Source: Lysobacteraceae bacterium
GTDB lineage: Bacteria > Pseudomonadota > Gammaproteobacteria > Xanthomonadales > Rhodanobacteraceae
Assembly: GCA_021372495.1 (NCBI GenBank)
Contig: JAJFUF010000007.1
Span: forward strand, 1-64,000
Direction of reading: 5' to 3'
Length of the DNA: 64,000 nucleotides
Shown here: positions 52,539 through 60,602 of the stretch, piece by piece
Layout of the letters: each line of letters begins with the position of its first letter
Position numbering within the stretch: the first letter of the stretch is position 1
Program-made: the position numbers and the translations under genes
The notes under the pieces: model-generated
The model's input: the letters and a program-made list of their open reading frames with translations, nothing else
Database searches by the model: none
What the model was told of the DNA's origin: nothing

Positions 52539-53473
52539 GCCGCGGCCTCCGCGGCCGGCCCGGTGGTGATGCGGCGGAACACCTCGTCGAGGCGGCCGCG
52601 CTCGAGCTGGATCTCGGTGATGCGGATGCCCTGCGCGGCGAGCAGCGCCTGCACATCGCCGAGGATCTGCCTGCCCTGGCGCGGGAACACGGTGATGCGG
52701 CCATCCAGCGGATCGACCTCGACGCTCTCCACCACCGGCAGGCGCTCCAGCGCCTCGCGCGCGGCGAGGCTGCTGACCGCGCTGAAAGATACCGCGCCGT
52801 GATAGCGCGAGCGCGCCTCCAGTTCGGCCGGCGTGGCGTCGGCCAGCAGGCGGCCGTGCGCGATGATCACCACCCGGTTGCACACCGCGTGCACCTCCTC
52901 CAGCAGGTGCGTGGAGATCACGATCGTGCGCTCGCGCGCCATCGCGTTGATCAGGCCGCGCACCTCGTGCTTCTGGTTCGGGTCGAGGCCGTCGGTGGGC
53001 TCGTCCAGGATCAGCACCTTCGGGTCGTGCACGATCGCCTGCGCCAGGCCGACGCGGCGCTTGAAGCCTTTCGACAGCGTGTCGATCGGCTGCTCCAGCA
53101 CGCGCTCGAGCTGCAGCCGGCCGATCACCTCGTGCAGCCGGCGCCGGCGCTGCTCGGGATCGATGCGGCGCATGCGCACGATGAACTGCAGGAACTCGCG
53201 CACGCTCATCTCGCCGTAGCTGGGCGCGCCTTCGGGCAGGTAGCCGAGCGTGCGCTTGGCGGCCAGCGGCTCGGTCTCGACGTCGTGGCCGCACACCTTC
53301 GCCGAACCCGCGCTGGGCGCCAGGAAGCCGGCGAGCATCTTCATCGTGGTCGACTTGCCGGCGCCGTTGGGGCCGAGGAAGCCCAGCACCTGGCCGGGCT
53401 CGACGCGGAAGCTGATGCCGGCGACGGCGACGATGTCGCCGTAGAGCCGGGTGAGGTTGTCGGTTTCGATCAT
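52535..53473 (-). CDS. ABC transporter ATP-binding protein, GldA-like
   Basis: 312 residues. Walker A GPNGAGKST (34-42), signature LSKGFKRRVGLAQA (133 on; LSKGF replaces the more common LSGGQ), Walker B LILDEPT (154-160) and the switch His in ISTHLLEEV. The C-terminal 90 residues are the usual regulatory extension. It energises the GldF-like permease. First gene of a five-gene cluster (ATPase, permease, GldG-like, DUF4340, DUF423). No signal for a promoter could be made out in the preceding gap. Confidence 0.93.
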   Translation of the reverse strand: MIETDNLTRLYGDIVAVAGISFRVEPGQVLGFLGPNGAGKSTTMKMLAGFLAPSAGSAKVCGHDVETEPLAAKRTLGYLPEGAPSYGEMSVREFLQFIVRMRRIDPEQRRRRLHEVIGRLQLERVLEQPIDTLSKGFKRRVGLAQAIVHDPKVLILDEPTDGLDPNQKHEVRGLINAMARERTIVISTHLLEEVHAVCNRVVIIAHGRLLADATPAELEARSRYHGAVSFSAVSSLAAREALERLPVVESVEVDPLDGRITVFPRQGRQILGDVQALLAAQGIRITEIQLERGRLDEVFRRITTGPAAEAAA

Positions 53474-53850
53474 CGCGAGCCTTGCGCAGCGGATCCGTCG
53501 GCGCGCCGGCCGGCATCGCGCACGCCGCGGCGGGGCACGCGCCGGCGGATCGGACGACGGCGATTCGGCGTCGCCGCGCCCCGCGCGCCGCGGCGGCGGT
53601 CGTCGCGGCACGGGTCGACGGCGACAGGCAATGTACCGCATCGCCGCCAGGAAAGTTCCCGCGCCGCGCGCACGCGCGAGGAAAAGGGTTCCGGTGCCGT
53701 CGGCGGGCGCGGCCCCGGCCGCGATCCCGGATCGGCGGTCCCGGCGCAAGGCATCCCCTGCAGACGCTGGCGATCCGGGGCCGCAGCCCTTCCCGCGGCT
53801 ACCGGCGAGGCGCGCCCGAAGCCGCGCTCCCGCGCCGGGGACGCGCCACG
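53474..53850. other. Intergenic region without a recognisable gene
   Basis: This stretch between the divergently oriented transcription-start side of the Gld-like cluster and the terminator at 53851 has open frames on both strands but none with a plausible protein, ribosome site or known motif. It should contain the promoter of the ABC cluster; I could not locate it. Confidence 0.5.
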
Positions 53851-53881
53851 AAAAAGCCCTCCCCGCTCGCGCGGGGAGGGC
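53851..53881 (-). terminator. Rho-independent terminator of the SRPBCC gene
   Basis: On the minus strand an 11-bp perfect stem (GCCCTCCCCGC / GCGGGGAGGGC, 53856-53866 with 53871-53881) with a 4-nt loop is followed directly by TTTTT (53851-53855). It lies 27 bp after the stop of the gene ending at 53909. Confidence 0.9.
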
Positions 53882-53908
53882 CTCGTCAACACCCTGCCGC
53901 GGTGCGGA

Positions 53909-55207
53909 TCAGGCGCCGGCCGCGGTGCTCGCCGGGGCGGGCGCCGGAGCGCTCGCGGCCGGCGCGGGCGCCGCCGGAAGGCGGCCGCTGGCCTGCTCGG
54001 GCGTCTGCGCCGGCGCATCGATCAGCGGCAGGTAGACCAGGAACTTCTGCGCGTCGTACGCGGTGACGTTCGGCGGCGTGATGTTCTGGTCGTAGTAGCG
54101 GTGCGTGACCTCGTCGAAGCGGTAGCCGTGGGTCAGCGCGTAGGCCTTCAGTGCCAGGCGGGTCAGCGGGATGCCGGCGGGGGTGCCGTCCCATTCGGCG
54201 ATCAGCGCGTTGCCGCCAAAGGCCATGCGCGCGCGCACTTTGGCGTCGACGACCAGGTCGCCCTTGTCGTCGGTGCTGCCCGGCTTGAGGTCGGCCGGCG
54301 CCGGCGCCTGCTCGTCCTCGCCGGCGTCGGCGGCCTTGGCCGGCGGCGTGACGAGCTTGGTCAAATCGTAGCCGTTGGCACCCACGTTGATCGTCGTGGT
54401 GTTGATCGGCACGGCCACGTCGAACACGTAGTTCTCGTCGCCCCAGTCGGTGGTGAAGGTGGTGCGCGGGCCGTTGGCGCCGACACCCATCTTCTGCATC
54501 GCGGCGTTGATCTGGTCGACCGCGGTGGCGGTGGCGGCATCGACCTCTTCCAGCGAACGCGGCGCCTTGGTCGAGACGAACAGGATCGGCTGCGGCGTGG
54601 TCGGCACGATCTTGATCGCGACCTTGCTGTAGTCGACGTTCGGAATCGCCGCCAGCACGTTCTGCATGTTCTTCAGGCTGTACTGGATCAGCGAGTCGGG
54701 CTCGCCGTGCACGCTGTCCCAGGACAGGCCGGCCAGGCGCGAGATCAGGTTCCAGCCGTAATCGACGTCGTAGGACCAGGTGATCTTGACCAGCTTCTGG
54801 TTCTCGGCGCGCTTGAAGGCGATCGTGAACGTCTTGTCCTTGCCGTTCCAGTCGTTGTCCAGCGCCCAGGTCACCTTGCCGCCGGTGCCGAGCGGATCGA
54901 ACTCGCTGGAAACGACCGTCAGGTTGCCGTTGCGGACGCGGCGATCGGTGCTGGTCCAGTCGATCTTCGCGCCGTCGCCGTAGGCCGGGCCTTCCAGCGT
55001 GTACTGCATCTTCGGATCGTACGCGCGCAGCACGGCGTACTCCGGGAAGCGGCGGAAATTGTTGAAGATGTCGTAAATGTGGCGGATGTCGTGGCTGACC
55101 TCGATCGAGCGCTCGGCATGGCCGTGGCTGGGCAGCGCCAGGCTGACCACCACCGCAAGCACGAGAACCATCACCACGGCAACGAGGAATTCAAGCAGGC
55201 GCGTCAT
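53909..55207 (-). CDS. Membrane-anchored SRPBCC protein with GyrI-like C-terminal domain
   Basis: 432 residues behind GGAGAA. An N-terminal helix (LLEFLVAVVMVLVLAVVVSLAL) is followed by a polyketide cyclase/SRPBCC domain (about 33-180: RSIEVSHDIRHIYDIFNNFRRFPEYAV, KVTWALDNDWNGKDKTFTIAF). From about 190, KVAIKIVPTTPQPILFVSTKAPRSLEEVDAATATAVDQINAAMQKMG looks like the start of a GyrI-like effector-binding fold. The last 30 residues are Pro/Ala low-complexity. Ligand and role are unknown; it is followed by a strong terminator and stands next to a two-component system. Confidence 0.78.
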   Translation of the reverse strand: MTRLLEFLVAVVMVLVLAVVVSLALPSHGHAERSIEVSHDIRHIYDIFNNFRRFPEYAVLRAYDPKMQYTLEGPAYGDGAKIDWTSTDRRVRNGNLTVVSSEFDPLGTGGKVTWALDNDWNGKDKTFTIAFKRAENQKLVKITWSYDVDYGWNLISRLAGLSWDSVHGEPDSLIQYSLKNMQNVLAAIPNVDYSKVAIKIVPTTPQPILFVSTKAPRSLEEVDAATATAVDQINAAMQKMGVGANGPRTTFTTDWGDENYVFDVAVPINTTTINVGANGYDLTKLVTPPAKAADAGEDEQAPAPADLKPGSTDDKGDLVVDAKVRARMAFGGNALIAEWDGTPAGIPLTRLALKAYALTHGYRFDEVTHRYYDQNITPPNVTAYDAQKFLVYLPLIDAPAQTPEQASGRLPAAPAPAASAPAPAPASTAAGA

Positions 55208-55373
55208 TCCAAAGTTCTCCGGACGTCTTTCATCGGCACCGGAACGGCGCCGGGATACGATCGGCCAAGGCGCTCCCCAGGGGTGGGTGCGGCGGGCAGC
55301 GCACCGCCGAAGTGGACCATGTTACTTGCTCCCGGGCGCGAACGCTATCCGGCCTCCGGGCTTGCCGGAGCGA

Positions 55374-56015
55374 TCAGACGATGCCCAGTTCCAGCGCTTT
55401 CAGCACGGCCCGCGTGCGGTCGCGCACGCCCAGCTTCGACAGGATGTTGGACACGTGGTTCTTGACCGTGCCCTCCGCCACGCCCAGCGAGTTGGCGATT
55501 TCCTTGTTGCTGTAGCCGCCGGCCATCAGGCGCAGGATCTCGGTCTCGCGCTCGGTCAGCGGGTCCGGCTGGTCGAGGCTGGAGAACTGGTTCTGGATGC
55601 GTCCCACGCCGGCGAGCAGGCGCTGCGTCACCACCGGCGCGACCAGCGAGCCGCCGGCGGCGACGGTCTTGACCGCCTCGACCAGTTGGTCCAGCGAGAC
55701 GTCCTTCAGCAGGTAGCCGCGCGCGCCGGCCTTCAGCCCGGCCAGCACCAGCTGGTCGTCGTCGAAGGTGGTCAGGATGATCGTCGGCGGCAACTGGTTG
55801 CGCGCGGCCAGCGCGTTCAGCACGTCGAGGCCGCTCATGCCGGGCATGCGCAGGTCGAGCAGGACCACGTCCGGCTTGACCTGCGGGATCGTTTCGACCG
55901 CGCTCGCGCCGTCGCCGCACTCGGCGGCGACGCGGATGTCGTCGGTCAGCTCGAGCAGCGAGCGGATGCCCTGGCGCACCAGGGTCTGGTCGTCGACGAG
56001 ACAGACGGAAATCAT
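55374..56015 (-). CDS. NarL/DesR-type two-component response regulator
   Basis: 213 residues from MISVCLVDDQTLVRQGIRSLL; an upstream in-frame Met at 56105 is not a likely start. Receiver domain with phosphorylation Asp54 (VVLLDLRMPGMSG) and acidic pocket DD (8-9), then the LuxR-type helix-turn-helix (about 150-205: LTERETEILRLMAGGYSNKEIANSLGVAEGTVKNHVSNILSKLGVRDRTRAV). It is read after the sensor kinase gene with a 43-bp gap. Target genes are unknown. Confidence 0.94.
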   Translation of the reverse strand: MISVCLVDDQTLVRQGIRSLLELTDDIRVAAECGDGASAVETIPQVKPDVVLLDLRMPGMSGLDVLNALAARNQLPPTIILTTFDDDQLVLAGLKAGARGYLLKDVSLDQLVEAVKTVAAGGSLVAPVVTQRLLAGVGRIQNQFSSLDQPDPLTERETEILRLMAGGYSNKEIANSLGVAEGTVKNHVSNILSKLGVRDRTRAVLKALELGIV

Positions 56016-56058
56016 TGCAGCGGCCCCCGTTCGGTTCGCGCCCGCGCGCGCAGGGCGC

Positions 56059-57243
56059 TCACGTCGTGCCCCGCGTCTGCAGCGGCAGCCAGGCGTCCAG
56101 CGCAAAACCGCGCTCGTGCGCGGTGTCGATGGCGAGGCGGCCGCCGAATTCTGCCAGACGTTCGCGCATGCCGGTGAGGCCGTTGCCGGGGCGGATCTCG
56201 CCGGCGCCGCGGCCGTCGTCGCGCGCCTCCAGCTTGAGCTCGCCGTCGGCGGTGCGCTCGAAGCGCAGCGTCAGGTTGCGCGCGCCGGCGTGGCGCACGG
56301 CATTGGTGACGATCTCTTGCACGCAGCGCAGCACCACCTGCGCGCGGCGCGGATCCTCGACGCAGAAGCGCGGCGGCAGCTCCAGGCGCACGGCCAGCCC
56401 GGGCACGCCCTCGGTCAGCGAGCGCAGCGCCTGGGTCAGGTCCAGCGCGTCGTCCTGGCGCAGCTCGCTGACCACCTCGCGCACGTCGCCGAGCAGTTGC
56501 TTGGCCACCGCCTGCGCCTTGCGCACGTGCTCCCCGGCCGGCTCCGCGGCCAGGTGGCTGGCCACTTCGAGGTTGAGGCTGAGCGCGGTCAGGTGGTGGC
56601 CGACCAGATCGTGCAGCTCGCGGGCGATGCGCATGCGCTCGGTGATGCGGCTGGACTCGGCCAGCAGCGCGCGCGTCGCGCGCAGCTCGGAGTTCAGGCC
56701 GCGCAGTTGCTCGCGCTCCTCGGCCTGCTGGCGCGCCACCACCGAGGTGACGAAGGTCAGCGCGGAGAAGCCGAGGTACAGGCTGGCCTGCAGGAAGGCG
56801 TTGACCGGGTCCATGCCGAGGCTGGTGAACACCGGCACCAGCGCGAAGTTCTGCAGCATCATCCAGGCGATGCCGAGCGGCAGCGTCAGCAGCCACGGCA
56901 GCACCACCGAGACCAGCACCAGCAGCAGCGCCGACAGGCCGCTCTGGCTGTACCAGCCCACCGCCATCGCGGTGCCGGTCAGCACCAGCAGGCCGAACAG
57001 TTTGACGCCCCAGTAGCGGCGCGAGCCGAGATTGCGCGTCAGCAGCCAGTAGCTGAGCCCGAACGCGAGGTAGCACAGCACCCAGGCCAGCAGCGCGAAG
57101 CTCGGCTGGTCCAGCGCGTCGAGCCGGCCCAGCGCCCAGTCCACGCGCAGCAGCGGAATGCCCGCGCAGACGTAGGCGAACAGGCCGGCATAACGCAGCA
57201 GGCGGATGTGATTGAAGGAAACCCAGGACATCGCGGCCATCAT
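56059..57243 (-). CDS. DesK-like membrane sensor histidine kinase
   Basis: 394 residues. Five or six transmembrane helices (about 15-165) lead through a coiled coil (RQQAEEREQLRGLNSELRATRALLAESSR) to a HisKA_3 domain with phosphoacceptor His211 (RIARELHDLVGHHLTALSLNLE) and an ATPase domain (EIVTNAVRHAGA, DDGRGAG, GNGLTGMRERL). It resembles kinases of the DesK group, some of which sense membrane state. It forms a pair with the response regulator downstream. Several Met codons near the start make the exact N-terminus uncertain. Confidence 0.93.
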   Translation of the reverse strand: MMAAMSWVSFNHIRLLRYAGLFAYVCAGIPLLRVDWALGRLDALDQPSFALLAWVLCYLAFGLSYWLLTRNLGSRRYWGVKLFGLLVLTGTAMAVGWYSQSGLSALLLVLVSVVLPWLLTLPLGIAWMMLQNFALVPVFTSLGMDPVNAFLQASLYLGFSALTFVTSVVARQQAEEREQLRGLNSELRATRALLAESSRITERMRIARELHDLVGHHLTALSLNLEVASHLAAEPAGEHVRKAQAVAKQLLGDVREVVSELRQDDALDLTQALRSLTEGVPGLAVRLELPPRFCVEDPRRAQVVLRCVQEIVTNAVRHAGARNLTLRFERTADGELKLEARDDGRGAGEIRPGNGLTGMRERLAEFGGRLAIDTAHERGFALDAWLPLQTRGTT

Positions 57244-57414
57244 AGGCGGCCCGTGCGGCCCCGCAAGCCAACCGACGGCACGGACGGGCCGCTTACGCGC
57301 GCTTAACGGATCGCCGCGTCATGCCCGCGCCGGGCGTCGCATGCCATAATCGGCGGGTAGATCGCGTCGGCGCAGGGGGCCGGCGACCGTACCCCGCAGC
57401 TTTCCGGAGCAAGA

Positions 57415-58023
57415 ATGGCTCTAGCCATCCGCGACGTGCGCGAGACCGACCTCGACGCCGTCCTCGCCTTGAACAATGCCGCCGCCCCCGCGATCCTGCC
57501 GCTGGAGGGCGCGCGCCTGCGGCGCTTCCACCAGGTCGCCGACTACTTCCGCGTCGCCGAGGTCGACGGCCACCTGGCCGGCTTCCTGATCGCGCTGCGC
57601 GAAAACGCCGACTACGGCAGCCCGAACTTCCGCTGGTTCCGCAGCCGCTTCGAGCAGTTCGTCTACATCGACCGCATCGTCGTCGCCAGCGCCTACCGCG
57701 GGCACGGCCTCGGCCGCGTGTTCTACTGCGACGTGCAGAGCTACGCCGAGGTGCGCGTGCCCAAGCTGTGCTGCGAGGTGTTCCTGGAGCCGCGCGACGA
57801 CGTCGCCGTGCTGTTCCACGGCACCTACGGCTTCCAGGAAGTCGGCCAGCAGCCGATGCCCGAGATCGGCCGCCGCGTCAGCCTGCTCGCCAAGGACCTG
57901 CCCAGCTTCGCGTTCGTGCGCGAACGCTACCTCGCGCACGACGGCCTGCCCGACCTGCCGTGGCTGGCCGGGCGCAAGCGCCCGCTCGCGGACCCGCGCC
58001 TGCGCGTGGCCGGCGGCTCGTGA
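57415..58023 (+). CDS. GNAT-family N-acetyltransferase upstream of minC
   Basis: 202 residues. N-terminal LAIRDVRETDLDAVLALNNAAAPAILPLE, the acetyl-CoA segment FVYIDRIVVASAYRGHGLGRVFYCDVQ and GTYGFQEVGQQPM are GNAT signatures; the family is often annotated as GNAT acetyltransferase of unknown substrate. It ends 10 bp before the minC ATG and may be co-transcribed with minCDE. A CATAAT hexamer (57345-57350) could be its -10. Confidence 0.88.
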   Translation: MALAIRDVRETDLDAVLALNNAAAPAILPLEGARLRRFHQVADYFRVAEVDGHLAGFLIALRENADYGSPNFRWFRSRFEQFVYIDRIVVASAYRGHGLGRVFYCDVQSYAEVRVPKLCCEVFLEPRDDVAVLFHGTYGFQEVGQQPMPEIGRRVSLLAKDLPSFAFVRERYLAHDGLPDLPWLAGRKRPLADPRLRVAGGS

Positions 58024-58033
58024 GGGCGGCCGC

Positions 58034-58798
58034 ATGAATGTACGCCCCGGGACGGCGGAAGCCGTCTGCGACCTGCGCTTCGGCCAGGTCGGCATCGCCT
58101 GCGTGCGGCTGCGCCGCGACGATGCCGCCGCCCTGCACGAGGAACTGGACAGGCGCGTGCGCAGCGCGCCGCAACTGTTCCAGCGCGCCGCCGTGGTGCT
58201 GGACCTCTCGCACCTGTCCGCGCTGCCCGACGACGGCGCCGTGGACGCGCTGCTCGAGGCGATCCGCGCGGCGGGCATGCTGCCGGTCGGCCTCGCCTAC
58301 GGCACCGCCGACACCGAAGCGCTGGCCAGGCGCTTGGGCCTGCCGCTGATCGCCAAGTTCCGCGCCGCCTACGAGCGCGACAACGGCGAGCCGGCGGCGG
58401 CGGCCGCGCCTGCGCCGACGCGCGCCAAGCCAGCCGCCAGGGCCGTCGCCGAGGACACGGCCGTGCGCATCGCGCAGCACCACGCGCAGCCGGTGCGTTC
58501 CGGCCAGCAGGTGTACGCGCGCGGACGCGACCTGGTGGTGGCCGCGCCGGTCGCCAACGGCGCCGAGGTGATCGCCGACGGTTCGGTGCACGTCTACGGC
58601 GCGCTGCGCGGCCGCGCGCTGGCCGGCGCGCAGGGCGAGGCGCAGGCGCGCATCTACTGCACGGAATTCCGCGCCGAGCTGGTTTCGATCGCGGGCCAGT
58701 ACCGCGTGTTCGAGCAGATCCCGGCCGAGCTCGACGGCCAGCCGGTGCAGATCTGGCTGGACGGGGACAAATTGCGCATCGCCCGCCTCGAGCGGTAG
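58034..58798 (+). CDS. minC: Septum-site determining protein MinC
   Basis: 254 residues. MinC blocks FtsZ ring assembly near the cell poles. The N-terminal domain (about 1-105) contains LRFGQVGIACVRLRRDDAAALHEELDRRVRSAPQLFQRAAVVLDLSHL; a low-complexity Ala/Pro linker follows. The C-terminal beta-helix starts VRSGQQVYARGRDLVVAAPVANGAEVIADGSVHVYGALRGRALAG, with AQARIYCTEFRAELVSIAGQYR. First gene of the min operon. Confidence 0.96.
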   Translation: MNVRPGTAEAVCDLRFGQVGIACVRLRRDDAAALHEELDRRVRSAPQLFQRAAVVLDLSHLSALPDDGAVDALLEAIRAAGMLPVGLAYGTADTEALARRLGLPLIAKFRAAYERDNGEPAAAAAPAPTRAKPAARAVAEDTAVRIAQHHAQPVRSGQQVYARGRDLVVAAPVANGAEVIADGSVHVYGALRGRALAGAQGEAQARIYCTEFRAELVSIAGQYRVFEQIPAELDGQPVQIWLDGDKLRIARLER

Positions 58799-58832
58799 CG
58801 AAACACACCACGATCCGACGGAGATCGAAGCC

Positions 58833-59645
58833 TTGACTGAAACCATCGTCGTCACCTCCGGCAAGGGCGGGGTCGGCAAGACCACCACCAGCGCATCCAT
58901 CGCCACCGGCCTTGCCCAGCGCGGCCACAAGGTGGCCGTGATCGACTTCGACGTCGGCCTGCGCAACCTCGACCTGATCATGGGCTGCGAGCGGCGCGTG
59001 GTGTACGACTTCGTCAATGTGATCCAGGGCGAGGCCGCGCTGCGCCAGGCACTGATCAAGGACAAGCGCCACGAGACGCTGTTCGTGCTCGCCGCCTCGC
59101 AGACGCGCGACAAGGACTCGCTGACCCAGGAAGGCGTCGGCAACGTGCTCGAGGCGCTGGCGCAGGACGGCTTCGACTACGTCATCTGCGACTCGCCCGC
59201 CGGCATCGAGAAAGGCGCGCACCTGGCGATGTACTACGCCGACCGCGCGCTGGTGGTGGTCAATCCCGAAGTGTCGTCGGTGCGCGACTCCGACCGCATC
59301 CTCGGCCTGCTCGCCAGCAAGACCCGGCGCGCCGAGCGCGGCGACGGCGCGGTGCAGCAGCACCTGCTGCTGACCCGCTACAACCCGGCGCGCGTCGAGG
59401 CCGGCGAGATGATGAGCGTCAAGGACGTCGAGGAAGTGCTCGGCATCCCGGTGCTCGGCGTGATCCCCGAGCACGAGAGCGTGCTGGCGGCCTCCAACCA
59501 GGGCGTGCCGGTGATCCTGGAGGAAAGCTCGCACGCCGGCCACGCCTACACCGACGCGGTGGCGCGCCTGCTCGGCGAGGAGCGGCCGATGCGCTTCCTG
59601 GACGCCCCGAAGAAGGGTTTCCTCAAGCGCGTATTCGGAGGCTGA
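58833..59645 (+). CDS. minD: Septum-site determining ATPase MinD
   Basis: 270 residues from a TTG start (58833) behind GGAGAT; the N-terminus (TETIVVTSGKGGVGKTTTS) has no other possible start. The deviant Walker A KGGVGKTT (residues 11-18), DVGLRNLD, and the C-terminal membrane-targeting helix GFLKRVFGG identify it as MinD, the membrane-bound ATPase that oscillates with MinE and recruits MinC. Confidence 0.97.
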   Translation: MTETIVVTSGKGGVGKTTTSASIATGLAQRGHKVAVIDFDVGLRNLDLIMGCERRVVYDFVNVIQGEAALRQALIKDKRHETLFVLAASQTRDKDSLTQEGVGNVLEALAQDGFDYVICDSPAGIEKGAHLAMYYADRALVVVNPEVSSVRDSDRILGLLASKTRRAERGDGAVQQHLLLTRYNPARVEAGEMMSVKDVEEVLGIPVLGVIPEHESVLAASNQGVPVILEESSHAGHAYTDAVARLLGEERPMRFLDAPKKGFLKRVFGG

Positions 59646-59648
59646 GCG

Positions 59649-59906
59649 ATGGGCATCCTCGATTTCCTCAAGACGCGTCCGAAGAACACCGCCAACATCG
59701 CCCGCGAGCGCCTGCGCATCATCGTCGCGCAGGAACGCTCGCAGCGCGGCGGCCCCGACTACCTGCCGCTGCTGCGCAGCGAACTGCTGGCGGTGATCAA
59801 GAAGTACGTCAACGTCGACCCCGAGGCGGTGCTGATCAACGTCGAGCGCGACAGCGGCCAGGAAGTGCTGGAGCTGTCGGTGACGCTGCCCGAGGTGAAG
59901 GCGTAG
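59649..59906 (+). CDS. minE: Cell division topological specificity factor MinE
   Basis: 85 residues, the usual size. N-terminal [28 protein letters not shown] (MinD-activating helix) and the C-terminal topological-specificity domain ([30 protein letters not shown]). It begins 3 bp after minD. MinE stimulates MinD ATPase, limiting MinC to the poles. Confidence 0.97.
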   Translation: MGILDFLKTRPKNTANIARERLRIIVAQERSQRGGPDYLPLLRSELLAVIKKYVNVDPEAVLINVERDSGQEVLELSVTLPEVKA

Positions 59907-59938
59907 GCCGGGGCACGCCGGCGAAGCGCATCGCGGCG

Positions 59939-59980
59939 TAGGGCGGACCGAGGCGCGCGGCGCCGGGTCCGCCTTCGTGC
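59939..59980. repeat. Palindromic repeat fragment after minE, possible terminator
   Basis: GGCGGACC (59942-59949) pairs with GGTCCGCC (59966-59973) around a 16-nt loop; the left flank reads GTAGGGCGG like the repeats at 45045 and 24143. It lies 35 bp after the minE stop; no T-tract follows. Confidence 0.5.
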
Positions 59981-60051
59981 GGGCGCCGCCCGCGGTTCCA
60001 CGCCGCGCGCTCGAACCGCCCCGGCCGCGACGAACCGCCCGCTGCGCACGC

Positions 60052-60540
60052 ATGCCCGCCGCCCTCGCCGCCGCCACCGACGTGCTGCGCCTCGCCGACA
60101 TCGGCTTCGAGGCGCCCGCCGCGCTGCTCGCCCGTCACGGCCTGGCGCTGGTGCGCGTGCCCGACGGCGCGCCGATCCCCGGCAGCTACTGGGGCGAGTG
60201 CGAGGCCGGCGTGATCGGCGCCACCGTCCACGCGCGCGCCGACACCCCCGTGCACTCGCTGCTGCACGAGGCCTGCCACCTGATCGTGCTGCCGCCCGAG
60301 CGCCGCGCCGCCGTGCACACCGACGCCAGCGACTCGATCGAGGAAGAGGACGCGACCTGCTACCTGCAGATCGTGCTGGCCGACGCGCTGCCCGGCGTCG
60401 GCCGCGCATGCGTGATGGCCGACATGGACGCCTGGGGCTACAGCTTCCGGCTCGGCTCCGCACGCGCCTGGTTCGAGCGCGACGCTGGCGAGGCGCGCGC
60501 CTTCCTCGTCGCGCGCGGACTGCTGCCCGCTTCCGGCTGA
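60052..60540 (+). CDS. HExxH-containing hypothetical protein
   Basis: 162 residues from ATG 60052. HEACH (72-76) sits in a helix (PVHSLLHEACHLIVLPPERRAA), a pattern of zinc-metallopeptidases; a nearby acidic run (SIEEEDATCYL, 96-106) could give the third ligand. The rest (GSYWGECEAGVIGATVHARADT and DMDAWGYSFRLGSARAWFERDA) has no match I recognise. No signal peptide. Peptidase activity is not established. Confidence 0.6.
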   Translation: MPAALAAATDVLRLADIGFEAPAALLARHGLALVRVPDGAPIPGSYWGECEAGVIGATVHARADTPVHSLLHEACHLIVLPPERRAAVHTDASDSIEEEDATCYLQIVLADALPGVGRACVMADMDAWGYSFRLGSARAWFERDAGEARAFLVARGLLPASG

Positions 60541-60602
60541 ACACCCTTGCGCGCCTGTGTGGCGCGCACTAGCCTCGCCTCTCCACTTGGGGAGGTTCCG
60601 CG

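Noticed and set aside
52535..55207. Possible functional unit joining the Gld-like ABC genes and the SRPBCC gene
   Set aside because: A strong terminator at 53851 and a 435-bp gap separate them, so there is no evidence that they are co-transcribed.
55354..55370. 6-bp stem hairpin (CTCCGG/CCGGAG) just after the response-regulator gene
   Set aside because: Too short and without a U-run to call a terminator.
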